A stretch of 16,503 nucleotides of DNA from JBBTTS01 sp038064135 (GCA_038064135.1 JBBTTS010000007.1:1-16503), one strand, 5' to 3'; counted from the stretch's first letter, positions 1 through 7,670 are shown. Made by a program: numbers and translations. The notes: generated from the letters alone by a model not told the origin.

Positions 1-2441
1 TGGTAATCTTCGACCCACTCCTCGGCATCTTCTTCATAGTCATTGTAAAGTGTTTCGCTGAAACACTTGTCTTTGTTTAGATCATTATATTTAGTAACAA
101 CTATTTTTCCGCGTTTGTGGTTAGTAAATACGCAGCGAATGTTGTCTCCGTAATCTAAGCGTATTCGTACACCGTTTTCTGCCCAGTCTGTCTTTAGCAA
201 ATAGTCACCATCGTAACAGCTAATATCGTGTATATCCCATCCTTCAACTTGGTCTTCTGTAATTTCGATGTAACTGGGGCGATGAAGTGTTTTGCTCCAG
301 GTATCTGAGTATTTGTCATCATCGTAGCCATCATCTAGGTAGAAGCTGTAGCCATCATTATTTTGCCAGTTCGAAAATGAAATGTTGTTCTCGTTAATTG
401 CTGGGATTTCCTCTTCTTCGTTGTAGTCATGTTCGTCATTAACTTTACTTACATTGAAGTGGAAATTCTGAGCGTCATGAGGAACAGCAACTTTCTCTAC
501 TGTTAAGCGAGGCCTGCGTTTGTTATAGAAATGACAAGTTATGTAAGCGTCATCGCCGACGTAGAAATTGTCAGACTCTGTACCATACCCCTCGGTAATC
601 ACATAACCGCGAGCATTTTTACATTCAAATTTGCTCTTGTAATCTTTCAAATAAGTACCTTCGTAAGCTGTCTCACTTACGTTATATTGACCTGTTACAA
701 CCTGAACAAAACCAGTTGACCCATAATTACCAACTTCCCACTGTGTAAAGTCTGTTTGTCCATTGATATGAAGATTAAATAATCCGTTATCTTCTTTTGG
801 AACTAGGTGCTTAACGATTTTAACTTTTCCTGTGTCACGGGTGTTGGTGAATGTACATACTACATTTTCTAGTGCCCTGACTTGAACCTGAATAGCTTCT
901 AGCGCAACATACATCGGCTCTTCACCAGTACAATTGGACTGCGTAACATGATAATTTGGTTTTTGTTGTTCACTAACCGTATAAACTCCGGCCTGAACCT
1001 TTTGTGTATTTTCGCTACCAGTTTTGTAGTCACCTTGGCCATTAATGTCCCAATTCCAGTAGGTGCTGTCTTCGATGTCGATTTTACCATCACCATTTGT
1101 GTCGACGTTTTTTATTACAGTAATTGAACCTGGTAGCTGTTTATTGACAATCGTACAACTTCTTTCCAGGTAGCCTTCGCTTATTTCTAAGTTTTTACAA
1201 TCATTTGAAAGTTGTTCCCAACCATAAGGCACATTTTCAGTGATGTTAAATGTTCCATAAGTTACTTCATATGTAACAGTTTGATCATCGTAAATTGTAC
1301 GTTGGGGATTACCTGTAATTTCACCCGAACCACTTGCAGTAATACCAAAACCTTGTTGATGCCCATTTGGATAGGTTTGCTTGGTTACTTTAATAACACC
1401 TTTTTTATGATTTTTAAAAGTGCAAGTAATGTGTTGATTTGCTAATAGATTTACAGTGACCGTTGTACCCTGAATTGGGAAATTTACGATTTGGTTCTGA
1501 GTATTTTTACACTCAATTTTTTTCAACCACCATCCATCAACCTGGTCTTCAGTAAATGAATAATTGCCAGGTGAAAGATTTTCAAAAGTTTTAGCTTCTG
1601 GCGTTTGATCTTGACCTGCACCAGGCTCATCATCTAGGTAGAAGGTATTCGGTGTGGCGGTGGTCGTAAATTTAAAATCAGTATTTGTATGAGGTATAGC
1701 ATCTTTCTTAATTGTTATTGTCCCGGTCGATTTTTTATTGCACAAAGTTATGCTTTTAGTTTGATTTTTAACAACCGTTACACTTACTGGAAGTGAAGTG
1801 CCATTTGGTGTCGTGCAACTTTTCCCCTGTTGACCAGTCACGAACCAACCAGTAAAAACATAGCCTGGAATCTGATTTTCATTGACAAAATGTTCTCCTG
1901 CTGTGACATCTTCTTGATCGTCACCCATTTCATTATCGGGAGTATTTCCGTCTAGGCCCCATTTAAAGCCAATCTGATTTGCTTCGCTGTTATTACCCTC
2001 AAAAGTTCCATTACCATCCGCATCAACCTTTTTATTTACCTTTACGCCACCAGTTGGGAATTCACAGTCATTATCCCAGATTGCTTGACCTGCTGCTGCC
2101 CAATTGTAGCCAGAATGCACGTCTTCGACAGGTGGAATTATGTCGCCCCACTCGGTATGCTTGGGAATTGTTGGATAAAAAATTGGACCCTGGTGTTCAA
2201 GATAATGATCACCGTTGCCGATACCATCGACAGCGCTTTCATCTACTTCAATTTCTTCGTATGGATTGGTATATGAAGACGTGCGATGACAAATTCTTAC
2301 TTTATGTTCATCGTCATCATTATTGCCACTCGTTGCGAACGCTTTATCAGTAACCGCAATAGGCATAAGTTGCGCAGTAAATAAGGCCACAGCCATTAAT
2401 GCACTACGAATACGCCTGGTATTCTTTTTTATCCAACCCAT
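1..2441 (-). CDS. Secreted modular surface protein with prealbumin/SpaA-like repeats (partial, C-terminus off the left edge)
   Basis: The frame is open from ATG at 2441 to the left edge, giving at least 813 residues without a stop. A strong Shine-Dalgarno (GGGAGGTG) lies just upstream. The N-terminus is a signal peptide: basic residues (KKNTRRIR), a hydrophobic stretch (ALMAVALFTAQLMPIAV) and an AFA cleavage site near residue 37. Next comes a region with ICHRTSSYTNPY and WGDIIPP motifs, then at least six beta-rich modules. Each begins with a strand like ITVIKN or VKIVKH and ends with a Cys-containing strand such as ITCTFKN or VVCTFTN. A seventh module begins before the edge. Modules 2 and 6 share FYLDD and EDQV-GW motifs. 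Two modules hold Ca-binding-like loops (DADGNGTFE and DTNGDGKIDIED). The modules resemble the prealbumin-like/SpaA/Cna-B superfamily, typical of adhesins and stalks. Attachment to the cell surface is inferred, because the C-terminal anchor lies outside the window. Confidence 0.85.
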   Translation of the reverse strand, partial: MGWIKKNTRRIRSALMAVALFTAQLMPIAVTDKAFATSGNNDDDEHKVRICHRTSSYTNPYEEIEVDESAVDGIGNGDHYLEHQGPIFYPTIPKHTEWGDIIPPVEDVHSGYNWAAAGQAIWDNDCEFPTGGVKVNKKVDADGNGTFEGNNSEANQIGFKWGLDGNTPDNEMGDDQEDVTAGEHFVNENQIPGYVFTGWFVTGQQGKSCTTPNGTSLPVSVTVVKNQTKSITLCNKKSTGTITIKKDAIPHTNTDFKFTTTATPNTFYLDDEPGAGQDQTPEAKTFENLSPGNYSFTEDQVDGWWLKKIECKNTQNQIVNFPIQGTTVTVNLLANQHITCTFKNHKKGVIKVTKQTYPNGHQQGFGITASGSGEITGNPQRTIYDDQTVTYEVTYGTFNITENVPYGWEQLSNDCKNLEISEGYLERSCTIVNKQLPGSITVIKNVDTNGDGKIDIEDSTYWNWDINGQGDYKTGSENTQKVQAGVYTVSEQQKPNYHVTQSNCTGEEPMYVALEAIQVQVRALENVVCTFTNTRDTGKVKIVKHLVPKEDNGLFNLHINGQTDFTQWEVGNYGSTGFVQVVTGQYNVSETAYEGTYLKDYKSKFECKNARGYVITEGYGTESDNFYVGDDAYITCHFYNKRRPRLTVEKVAVPHDAQNFHFNVSKVNDEHDYNEEEEIPAINENNISFSNWQNNDGYSFYLDDGYDDDKYSDTWSKTLHRPSYIEITEDQVEGWDIHDISCYDGDYLLKTDWAENGVRIRLDYGDNIRCVFTNHKRGKIVVTKYNDLNKDKCFSETLYNDYEEDAEEWVEDY

Positions 2442-2523
2442 AACACCTCCCTTTAAGGTGCGAAGTGATCTGCTCCGCGTTATTTACCTGATAGGCAAAG
2501 ACCACACCTCTTTGTTGATATTG

Positions 2524-2552
2524 ATTATGGAATAGCTTTTAATAAAATGCAA
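2524..2552 (-). promoter_or_regulatory. Predicted sigma-70-type promoter of the surface protein gene
   Basis: On the minus strand a TTGCAT box (2547-2552) is followed by a 17-base spacer and CATAAT (2524-2529). Transcription would start near 2517, giving a leader of about 75 bases that ends in the strong Shine-Dalgarno. The -10 matches consensus at five of six bases and the -35 at only three of six. Confidence 0.4.
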
Positions 2553-2602
2553 GTACTAAAATTTGCAACATTTACTTCTTGCAGAAGTGTAACTAAACCG
2601 CT

Positions 2603-3088
2603 ATGCTTGTAAATAAGATGAGACGCGTTAAACATGGGGTGGGCTATAATGCACGCGAAATTATTTTGTTAGTTGTTGCTTGTGTTTGTGTTTTAGCTAC
2701 ATCTTGGTACGTTAGCAAAGGTAAAAATGTAGTCGATGGTTCGGTTAAAATCACAAAAAATGATATCCAGATTTTAAATGACCAAGTACAGGCCATATAC
2801 ACAGGTATTAACAGCGGCGTATCCAATGACCAGCTAGTGAGTTTATTTGGTAATTCACCTAATCCGGAAATTATCGAAATTGACAGTTATTCAACAATAT
2901 CAAAATTATACTGTGGCAAAACTCTACCCTTAGAATTTATCTATAGAAGCGCAAGAATAAATAACGATGGTAGTGCGGATACGGTGATTGTCGGTATAAG
3001 TAATGGTCGGCAGGCTTTTTTTGTACAACTTAACTGGATTTTTACTAATAATCTTTGGCAATTGAATCGTATTTTGTGCAGTGTTTAA
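2603..3088 (+). CDS. Small membrane-anchored protein of unknown function
   Basis: This 161-residue protein has a basic N-terminus (KMRRVKHG), one hydrophobic segment at about residues 19-41 (IILLVVACVCVLATSWYV) and a soluble domain of about 115 residues, probably extracytoplasmic by the positive-inside rule. The domain contains a helical start (NDIQILNDQVQAIYTGI) and ends in beta-like segments (RQAFFVQLNWIF, LWQLNRILC). It has two cysteines, one in YCGK and one four residues from the end, that could form a disulfide. The shape loosely recalls small NTF2-like domains, but I do not recognise the family. Neither ATG 2603 nor ATG 2618 has a Shine-Dalgarno. A TAACTA box ending at 2595 could give a leaderless transcript from 2603. 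It is divergent from the surface protein gene and lies just upstream of the helicase gene. Confidence 0.7.
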   Translation: MLVNKMRRVKHGVGYNAREIILLVVACVCVLATSWYVSKGKNVVDGSVKITKNDIQILNDQVQAIYTGINSGVSNDQLVSLFGNSPNPEIIEIDSYSTISKLYCGKTLPLEFIYRSARINNDGSADTVIVGISNGRQAFFVQLNWIFTNNLWQLNRILCSV

Positions 3089-3109
3089 CTTTGTAGTAGT
3101 TATTGCCTG

Positions 3110-3115
3110 TACAAT
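3110..3115 (+). promoter_or_regulatory. Predicted -10 box for the helicase gene (possible leaderless start)
   Basis: TACAAT ends eight bases before the ATG at 3124, so transcription would begin at or next to the start codon. No Shine-Dalgarno is present, and no convincing -35 box is seen at 16-18 bases. Confidence 0.35.
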
Positions 3116-3123
3116 ATAAATTG

Positions 3124-6100
3124 ATGAAGATTGACTCAATTTTGGGTAGACTTAATCCAAAACAACTCGAGGCCGTTGAATATATAGACGGCCCACTTTT
3201 AGTTTTAGCGGGTCCTGGGACGGGTAAAACACAGCTCCTAAGTTCACGAGTAGCTAATATATTGCAAAAAACAGATACCCCTCCCGAAAATATAGTTTGT
3301 TTAACATTTACAAATAATGCTGCGAATAATCTATATATGCGCTTGCAAAAATTAATTGGCGGTGCCTCAAGACAGATTAAAGTAAGAACATTTCATAGTT
3401 TAGCGGCAGAAATAATTGCCGATAATTCAGATTTTTTTTGGAATGGGGCGCGCATGCAAGTATTACCTGATATTTTACAAACCCGTTACATTCGCGAAAT
3501 ATTAGCTTCCTTACCAGTTTCGTCACCCTTAGCAAGTCAATTCGCTGGTGAGTTCACGGCAAGCGGGGATGTTTTAAGGGGCATCAAACTTGCCAAAGAA
3601 GCTGGACTTTCCCCGGATAAATTAAATGCTCTAATAAATACCAACCTGAGGTATATTGATTTAATCGAAAATCAACTTGTAGATGCATTATTACTTAGAA
3701 TTAATCAAAAAAATGTATCTTTAATCACGAAGGTGGTAAATTCTTTGCCACAACAACAAATAGAAAAATTTGCGGCGCCTTTTATCGGCTTAGATAGTGT
3801 ACTAAAAAACACTCTTAACGAAGCTATGGTCGAGTCAGAAAAAAGTGGAAAATTTACAGCCATTAGCCGATGGAAATCCAGATGGCTTAGTACGCAGGAT
3901 TCAAAACCAGGTCTACACAAAGAACGATCTCGAAATTTGTGGTGGCTAGAACTTGCCGAAGTTTATTCGATATATCGTCAAAGACTTCATTTGAATGGAT
4001 ATTATGACTATGCAGATATGTTGGTTGAATCAATTAGTGTACTCGAACAAAATCTGAATTTTTTAGCCGCGCAACAAGAGCAGTGTCATTATCTTTTGAT
4101 TGATGAATTTCAGGACAGTAATGCAGCCCAACTACGCCTTGCAGCTCTTTTATCGGCAAGTTCAATACAAAATGGATCACCAAACATCATGGCCGTAGGA
4201 GATGACGATCAGACTATATTTAAATTTAACGGTGCAGAACATAGTAATGTGATGGCATTCGAAAAAATTTATCCAAAAAGTAAAATAATCATTCTTGACA
4301 CTTGCTACCGATCACATCAAGAAATTATAGACACAGCTGAACTAGTAATCGATCAAGCACATTCAAGATTATCCCGTATTTTGCCTGACTTATCCAAGAA
4401 AGTAACCAGTCAAGTTGCAAAATCGACAGACAGTATAATTGAACGGAAATTATTTTCTGTTGCCCAAGATCAATACAAAGAAATGGCCGAGATAGCAAGT
4501 AACTGGTATAAAAAAGGCCAATCTGTGGCTATTTTGGCAAGATCTCACCAGAGTTTAGAAAACTTTGTTCCATTTATAGTAGATCAAAAAGTTCCGATTG
4601 GATACGAAAGATTAAGTGATATTAGACAGCAAAAAATTACTAAACAGATCAAGAACATTTGTGCAATTGTGGTTGGAATTCAAAATCAAAGGACTCATGA
4701 TGTGCAACTTGGCGTAAGTGAAATGTTACTTTGGCCAGAACTTGGTTTAAGTCCAGAGCAAATTTGGAAAATTGCCACAAACAGAAATTACGACTGGCCT
4801 ACAAGGCTTCATAAAAGTAACATTAATGAATTAAAAAAATTACACAAATGGCTGTTTGAAATAGCTAGTATAAGTAGCACCGAAACTTTGGCAGTCAGTT
4901 TCGAATATTTACTTGGACTAAAAATGATCGACGGCTACGGCGGCCCACTTGCCAAAAACTGGATTTCAAAAACCATCGCAACCAATTTAGAAATATCATC
5001 AACAATCCAAACTCTAAGAACTCTAACATCTGATCTATCTAATAACCAAAATTCTACTTTAGAAGATCTTCATTATATTTTAGACACATCTTTAGGTGGT
5101 TCGCAGCCGATCGGTGCCGAAAGGTATATTGGGCACAGAGAAAACTCCGTGCAACTTATGACAGTTCATAAATCTAAAGGTTTGGAATTTGACAATGTAA
5201 TTTTACTAGATGTAATCGAAAGAGAATGGTCACCCAAGCGCCAGGGTCGAAAAGCACCTGCAAATCTTCCGCTTCAACGCGCTGGAGATGACCAGGATGA
5301 TTTCATAAGATTATTATTTGTAGCGATATCACGGGCAAAGCAATCAATAATTGTTAGTAGATACAAGTTTGATGATTTGGGTCAAGAAGTTTTAGGTAGC
5401 AGTATATTAACTAATATACTGCCAGAACGTGAAATTAATAATAAACTATCATCAATCGCTAAAGCTCAAATTACTGGTTTGCACTGGCCATTGCCAAAGC
5501 TCGAAAAAGATAAAAAACAATTAACTAATTTGCTTAATGATTATCAAATGAGCGTTACGCATTTAATAAACTATTTGGACGTGAGCCAGGGAGGTCCTAA
5601 ATATTTTTACGAAACAAATTTACTGCGTATTCCTCAAGCAAAAACAAGTAGTTTAGCATTCGGAACAGCAATTCACTCTGCACTAGAAACAGCTCAATCT
5701 TTAATAAATAAGGATAAATTTAGTCTAAAAAAAGTGTCACAGCAATTCATATATGCTTTAATACGGCAAAATTTAACCAAGATTGAATATGAAAAACAGT
5801 TAAATCACGGTTTAGAACTACTTAAAATTTTAATTACAAAAAATGATCTTGGATTAATACCAGGTAGTTTCCCTGAATATAAAATGAAAGACATCGTAGT
5901 TGGTAGGGCAACTATCAGAGGCACATTAGATCTTATTCAAATTGTCAATAATAGCACTATTAAAATAATCGACTATAAAACGGGCAAGCCTATTAAGAAA
6001 TTTTCTTATACAAATAAACAAACAGCTCTGAAAGCCTGGAAGCATCGTTTGCAGCTTATTTTCTATGCCTTGTTAGTGCAAAATAGTCGCACCAGATTCG

Positions 6101-6321
6101 TTAATAATCAGCTCCAGACGGCTATGGTCTACTTGGAGGAGCCAAACCTCGTATTACGCCAACTAGAATATATTCCAACCCCAGATGAGATGAGCGAAAT
6201 ATCCCAGCTTATTAATGTAGTCTATGGAAAAATCATGAATCTCGACTTTCCAGATACCTCGGGCTATAGCGCCGACTACACCGGTGTACAGTCTTTTATT
6301 AGTGACCTGCTAAAAAAATAA
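3124..6321 (+). CDS. UvrD/PcrA-type superfamily 1 helicase with C-terminal RecB-like PD-(D/E)XK nuclease domain
   Basis: This is a 1065-residue DNA helicase-nuclease. Helicase motifs occur in order (numbered from ATG 3124): NPKQLEAV; Walker A AGPGTGKT (K35); Ia LTFTNNAA; FHSLAAE; motif II IDEFQD (D327, E328); III VGDDDQTIFKFNGA; IV TCYRSHQEI; V MTVHKSKGLEF (about 679); VI FVAISRAKQ (about 732). The C-terminal part holds a complete RecB-like nuclease: FGTAIHSALE with H851, GTLDL with D936, IDYKTGK with D950 and K952, and QLIFYALL near 977-984. It should unwind and degrade DNA ends in double-strand break processing, like AddA/RecB-type proteins; no AddB or RecC partner is visible here. A TTG at 3103 would add seven residues, but the ATG fits better because the protein then starts just before the Q motif and a -10-like box sits eight bases upstream. 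The stop codon lies inside the terminator stem. Confidence 0.93.
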   Translation: MKIDSILGRLNPKQLEAVEYIDGPLLVLAGPGTGKTQLLSSRVANILQKTDTPPENIVCLTFTNNAANNLYMRLQKLIGGASRQIKVRTFHSLAAEIIADNSDFFWNGARMQVLPDILQTRYIREILASLPVSSPLASQFAGEFTASGDVLRGIKLAKEAGLSPDKLNALINTNLRYIDLIENQLVDALLLRINQKNVSLITKVVNSLPQQQIEKFAAPFIGLDSVLKNTLNEAMVESEKSGKFTAISRWKSRWLSTQDSKPGLHKERSRNLWWLELAEVYSIYRQRLHLNGYYDYADMLVESISVLEQNLNFLAAQQEQCHYLLIDEFQDSNAAQLRLAALLSASSIQNGSPNIMAVGDDDQTIFKFNGAEHSNVMAFEKIYPKSKIIILDTCYRSHQEIIDTAELVIDQAHSRLSRILPDLSKKVTSQVAKSTDSIIERKLFSVAQDQYKEMAEIASNWYKKGQSVAILARSHQSLENFVPFIVDQKVPIGYERLSDIRQQKITKQIKNICAIVVGIQNQRTHDVQLGVSEMLLWPELGLSPEQIWKIATNRNYDWPTRLHKSNINELKKLHKWLFEIASISSTETLAVSFEYLLGLKMIDGYGGPLAKNWISKTIATNLEISSTIQTLRTLTSDLSNNQNSTLEDLHYILDTSLGGSQPIGAERYIGHRENSVQLMTVHKSKGLEFDNVILLDVIEREWSPKRQGRKAPANLPLQRAGDDQDDFIRLLFVAISRAKQSIIVSRYKFDDLGQEVLGSSILTNILPEREINNKLSSIAKAQITGLHWPLPKLEKDKKQLTNLLNDYQMSVTHLINYLDVSQGGPKYFYETNLLRIPQAKTSSLAFGTAIHSALETAQSLINKDKFSLKKVSQQFIYALIRQNLTKIEYEKQLNHGLELLKILITKNDLGLIPGSFPEYKMKDIVVGRATIRGTLDLIQIVNNSTIKIIDYKTGKPIKKFSYTNKQTALKAWKHRLQLIFYALLVQNSRTRFVNNQLQTAMVYLEEPNLVLRQLEYIPTPDEMSEISQLINVVYGKIMNLDFPDTSGYSADYTGVQSFISDLLKK

Positions 6322-6353
6322 ACACCCCGTTTTGGGGCGTTTATTTTACTTTT
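6318..6353. terminator. Bidirectional intrinsic terminator between convergent genes
   Basis: ATAAAC (6318-6323) pairs with GTTTAT (6339-6344), and CCCC (6325-6328) with GGGG (6334-6337), around a five-base loop. Both strands have a T-rich run after the stem: TTTTACTTTTTT on plus and TTATTTTTTT on minus. The A-C mismatch at 6324/6338 in the plus transcript becomes a U-G wobble in the minus transcript, so the hairpin should be more stable when terminating the aquaporin-side transcript. The helicase stop codon (6319-6321) is part of the stem. Confidence 0.8.
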
Positions 6354-6371
6354 TTAGTTAATGTTATGTGT

Positions 6372-7016
6372 TTAGCGTTTTTTCTTGGCTTTGGGTTTTG
6401 CTGCACTAAATACCCTAGCAAGCGCAGATTTTTTTGATTTTTCTGCAGAACTTAACATTATGTAAAGATTCATACCTACTACCGAACCCAATACCGGGCC
6501 CAATAAGTACGGCGTGCCATATGACTGGACACCAACCGCAACTGCTGGGTTCAATACTGCAGCCGATGCACCAGAAGCAATCATTACACCCAAGAATAGC
6601 GAACCGCCAATTGTTACGGCAGCTTGCAGCCCGTCGTAACCTTTTTTAACAGCTGCCGCAATTCCAAAAGTGAAGACAAACGTTCCTACAGCTTCGGCTA
6701 TGAAAATGCGCCAATCCCATTCGCTTAATTTAACGCTCTTATCTAGAGCGGTGTTCCATAAATACTCATTTAGTTGCCAAGCGGCTATACCGCCCAAAAC
6801 TTGCGCTGCAATATAAACCACAGCTTTGGTTGTTTCGACTTTGCGAATTGTCCAAAGCCCTAAAGTGACCGCCGGGTTAACATGGGCACCNNNNNNNNNN
6901 GCCATAAATAAGCTGAACGGAATTTGGCTGAGTACTATTGAAAGTACTGCAGTTGTTAATATTGCCACCCCCAAGAACTCGGCTACCAAAGCAGCAACCT
7001 TTTCTCTTCCAAACAT
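6372..7016 (-). CDS. Aquaporin / major intrinsic protein family channel, interrupted by an assembly gap
   Basis: The MIP family forms six-helix water or small-solute channels in the membrane. Both signature loops are present: GAHVNPAVT (NPA at residues 47-49 as assembled) and AAVLNPAVAVG (NPA at 156-158). TM1 (VAALVAEFLGVAILTTAVL), a mid helix (IFIAEAVGTFVFTFGIAAAV) and the last helix (LLGPVLGSVVGMNLYIML) are clear. Ten Ns at 6891-6900 replace most of TM2, so the true protein is longer than the 214 residues assembled. The residue after the second NPA is Val; orthodox aquaporins and GlpF have the pore Arg there. The C-terminus is a short Lys-rich tail (KPKAKKKR). ATG 7016 has an ideal Shine-Dalgarno (AAGGAGGG) six bases upstream. 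It lies downstream of atpC with no terminator between them, so ATP operon read-through is possible. Confidence 0.9.
   Translation of the reverse strand: MFGREKVAALVAEFLGVAILTTAVLSIVLSQIPFSLFMXXXXGAHVNPAVTLGLWTIRKVETTKAVVYIAAQVLGGIAAWQLNEYLWNTALDKSVKLSEWDWRIFIAEAVGTFVFTFGIAAAVKKGYDGLQAAVTIGGSLFLGVMIASGASAAVLNPAVAVGVQSYGTPYLLGPVLGSVVGMNLYIMLSSAEKSKKSALARVFSAAKPKAKKKR
6891..6900. other. Assembly gap of 10 Ns inside the aquaporin gene
   Basis: Ten ambiguous bases sit between the codons for PFSLFM and GAHVNPAVT. MIP proteins normally have most of a transmembrane helix here, so the real gap is probably larger than ten bases. The reading frame is kept only because 10 plus the flanking bases happens to be a multiple of three. 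Confidence 0.95.
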
Positions 7017-7043
7017 GGAGACCCTCCTTAGTTAATACTTTAA

Positions 7044-7072
7044 AACATACTGCTTTTTTGCGTTCAATGCAA
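7044..7072 (-). promoter_or_regulatory. Predicted promoter of the aquaporin gene
   Basis: On the minus strand TTGCAT (7067-7072), a 17-base spacer and TATGTT (7044-7049) precede the start by about 28 bases. The spacing is right, and the TTGCAT box is the same as at the surface protein promoter. The match to consensus is moderate, so the gene might instead be read from the ATP synthase operon. Confidence 0.3.
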
Positions 7073-7081
7073 TAGTATTCT

Positions 7082-7513
7082 TTAGCGATTTCGTTTTCGT
7101 CGGCGCAACCCAGCTACTTGCAATCTCACAGCTTGGCGATCGATTAAACTTTGAGCCTGATCTAACGAAACTTGATCTTTAGCTTCGGATTTTAATTTTT
7201 GGGCTCGCTCATACGCCGCCTGAGCTTCAGCTTCGTTGATGTCGTCCGCTGCATCAGCTTCATCAACCAATATTCTTAAAATGTTGTTATCAACTTCGAT
7301 TACACCCCCACTGACAGCAAAATGTTCCATCAATTCGTCGGGGTCATTGGCCGTCCTACGCACACTTATAACCCCATTTTCAGCAACACTGACTAGCGGC
7401 ATGTGTCCAGGTAGTACACCAATTATGCCATCCCGTGTTGGCAGAATAATTTCGTATACTTCATCGCTAACTTTTACACCACCAAGTGTTACAAGTTCAA
7501 GTCGAATCATCAT
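7082..7513 (-). CDS. atpC: F-type ATP synthase subunit epsilon
   Basis: This is the epsilon subunit of the F1 central stalk, which couples gamma to the c-ring and can inhibit ATP hydrolysis. The N-terminal beta-sandwich is typical: MIRLELVTLGG, then GVLPGHMPLVS (the usual PGHxPL motif) and FAVSGGVIEVDNN. The C-terminal helical hairpin is present (EAEAQAAYERAQKLKSEA onward) and ends in a basic tail (GLRRRKRNR). The length of 143 residues is close to the family norm of 130-140. Two ATGs stand in tandem; AAGGG is spaced better for the second (7510), so the protein may be one residue shorter. It is the last subunit gene of the operon, and its start overlaps the end of the small gene at 7497-7670. 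Confidence 0.93.
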   Translation of the reverse strand: MMIRLELVTLGGVKVSDEVYEIILPTRDGIIGVLPGHMPLVSVAENGVISVRRTANDPDELMEHFAVSGGVIEVDNNILRILVDEADAADDINEAEAQAAYERAQKLKSEAKDQVSLDQAQSLIDRQAVRLQVAGLRRRKRNR

Positions 7514-7670
7514 TAGCCCTTAAAAATTCGTCAATCACCTCATCTTTAAATACCCAGTCGGGCGAACTGTTAAAAAGTAGTTCTAAATTTGAGACATCAA
7601 TCGGCAATTTATTGGGGTTGATGAGCCCTTCGTTACCGTGCCTAGAATAATCAGTTGGCTGATGGTCCAT
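7497..7670 (-). CDS. Small acidic protein of unknown function encoded between atpD and atpC ('Y')
   Basis: This 57-codon gene fills the apparent 137-base gap between atpD and atpC. It starts with ATG at 7670, inside the last codons of atpD (20-base overlap), and ends with TGA at 7497-7499, inside atpC (17-base overlap). A strong Shine-Dalgarno, GAGGTG (7678-7683), sits seven bases before the ATG. The product is soluble and acidic, beginning MDHQPTDYSRHGNEGL and containing LPIDVSNLELLF and a likely C-terminal helix (WVFKDEVIDEFLRAND). I do not recognise the family. Overlaps at both ends and its own ribosome binding site suggest a translationally coupled gene made together with the F1 subunits. 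It could be a small F1 accessory or regulatory protein, but that rests on position only. The chance that it is a random open frame is modest. Confidence 0.65.
   Translation of the reverse strand: MDHQPTDYSRHGNEGLINPNKLPIDVSNLELLFNSSPDWVFKDEVIDEFLRANDDST

Noticed and set aside
1979..2353. A 124-codon open frame on plus, antisense to the surface protein gene
   Set aside because: Its product is rich in His, Arg, Cys and Tyr with no domain pattern, and it lies wholly opposite a frame with a signal peptide, strong Shine-Dalgarno and repeated modules. It is a shadow frame.
3103..3123. TTG at 3103 as the start of the helicase
   Set aside because: It would add seven residues of no known role, has no Shine-Dalgarno, and would lie upstream of or within the probable -10 box (3110-3115).
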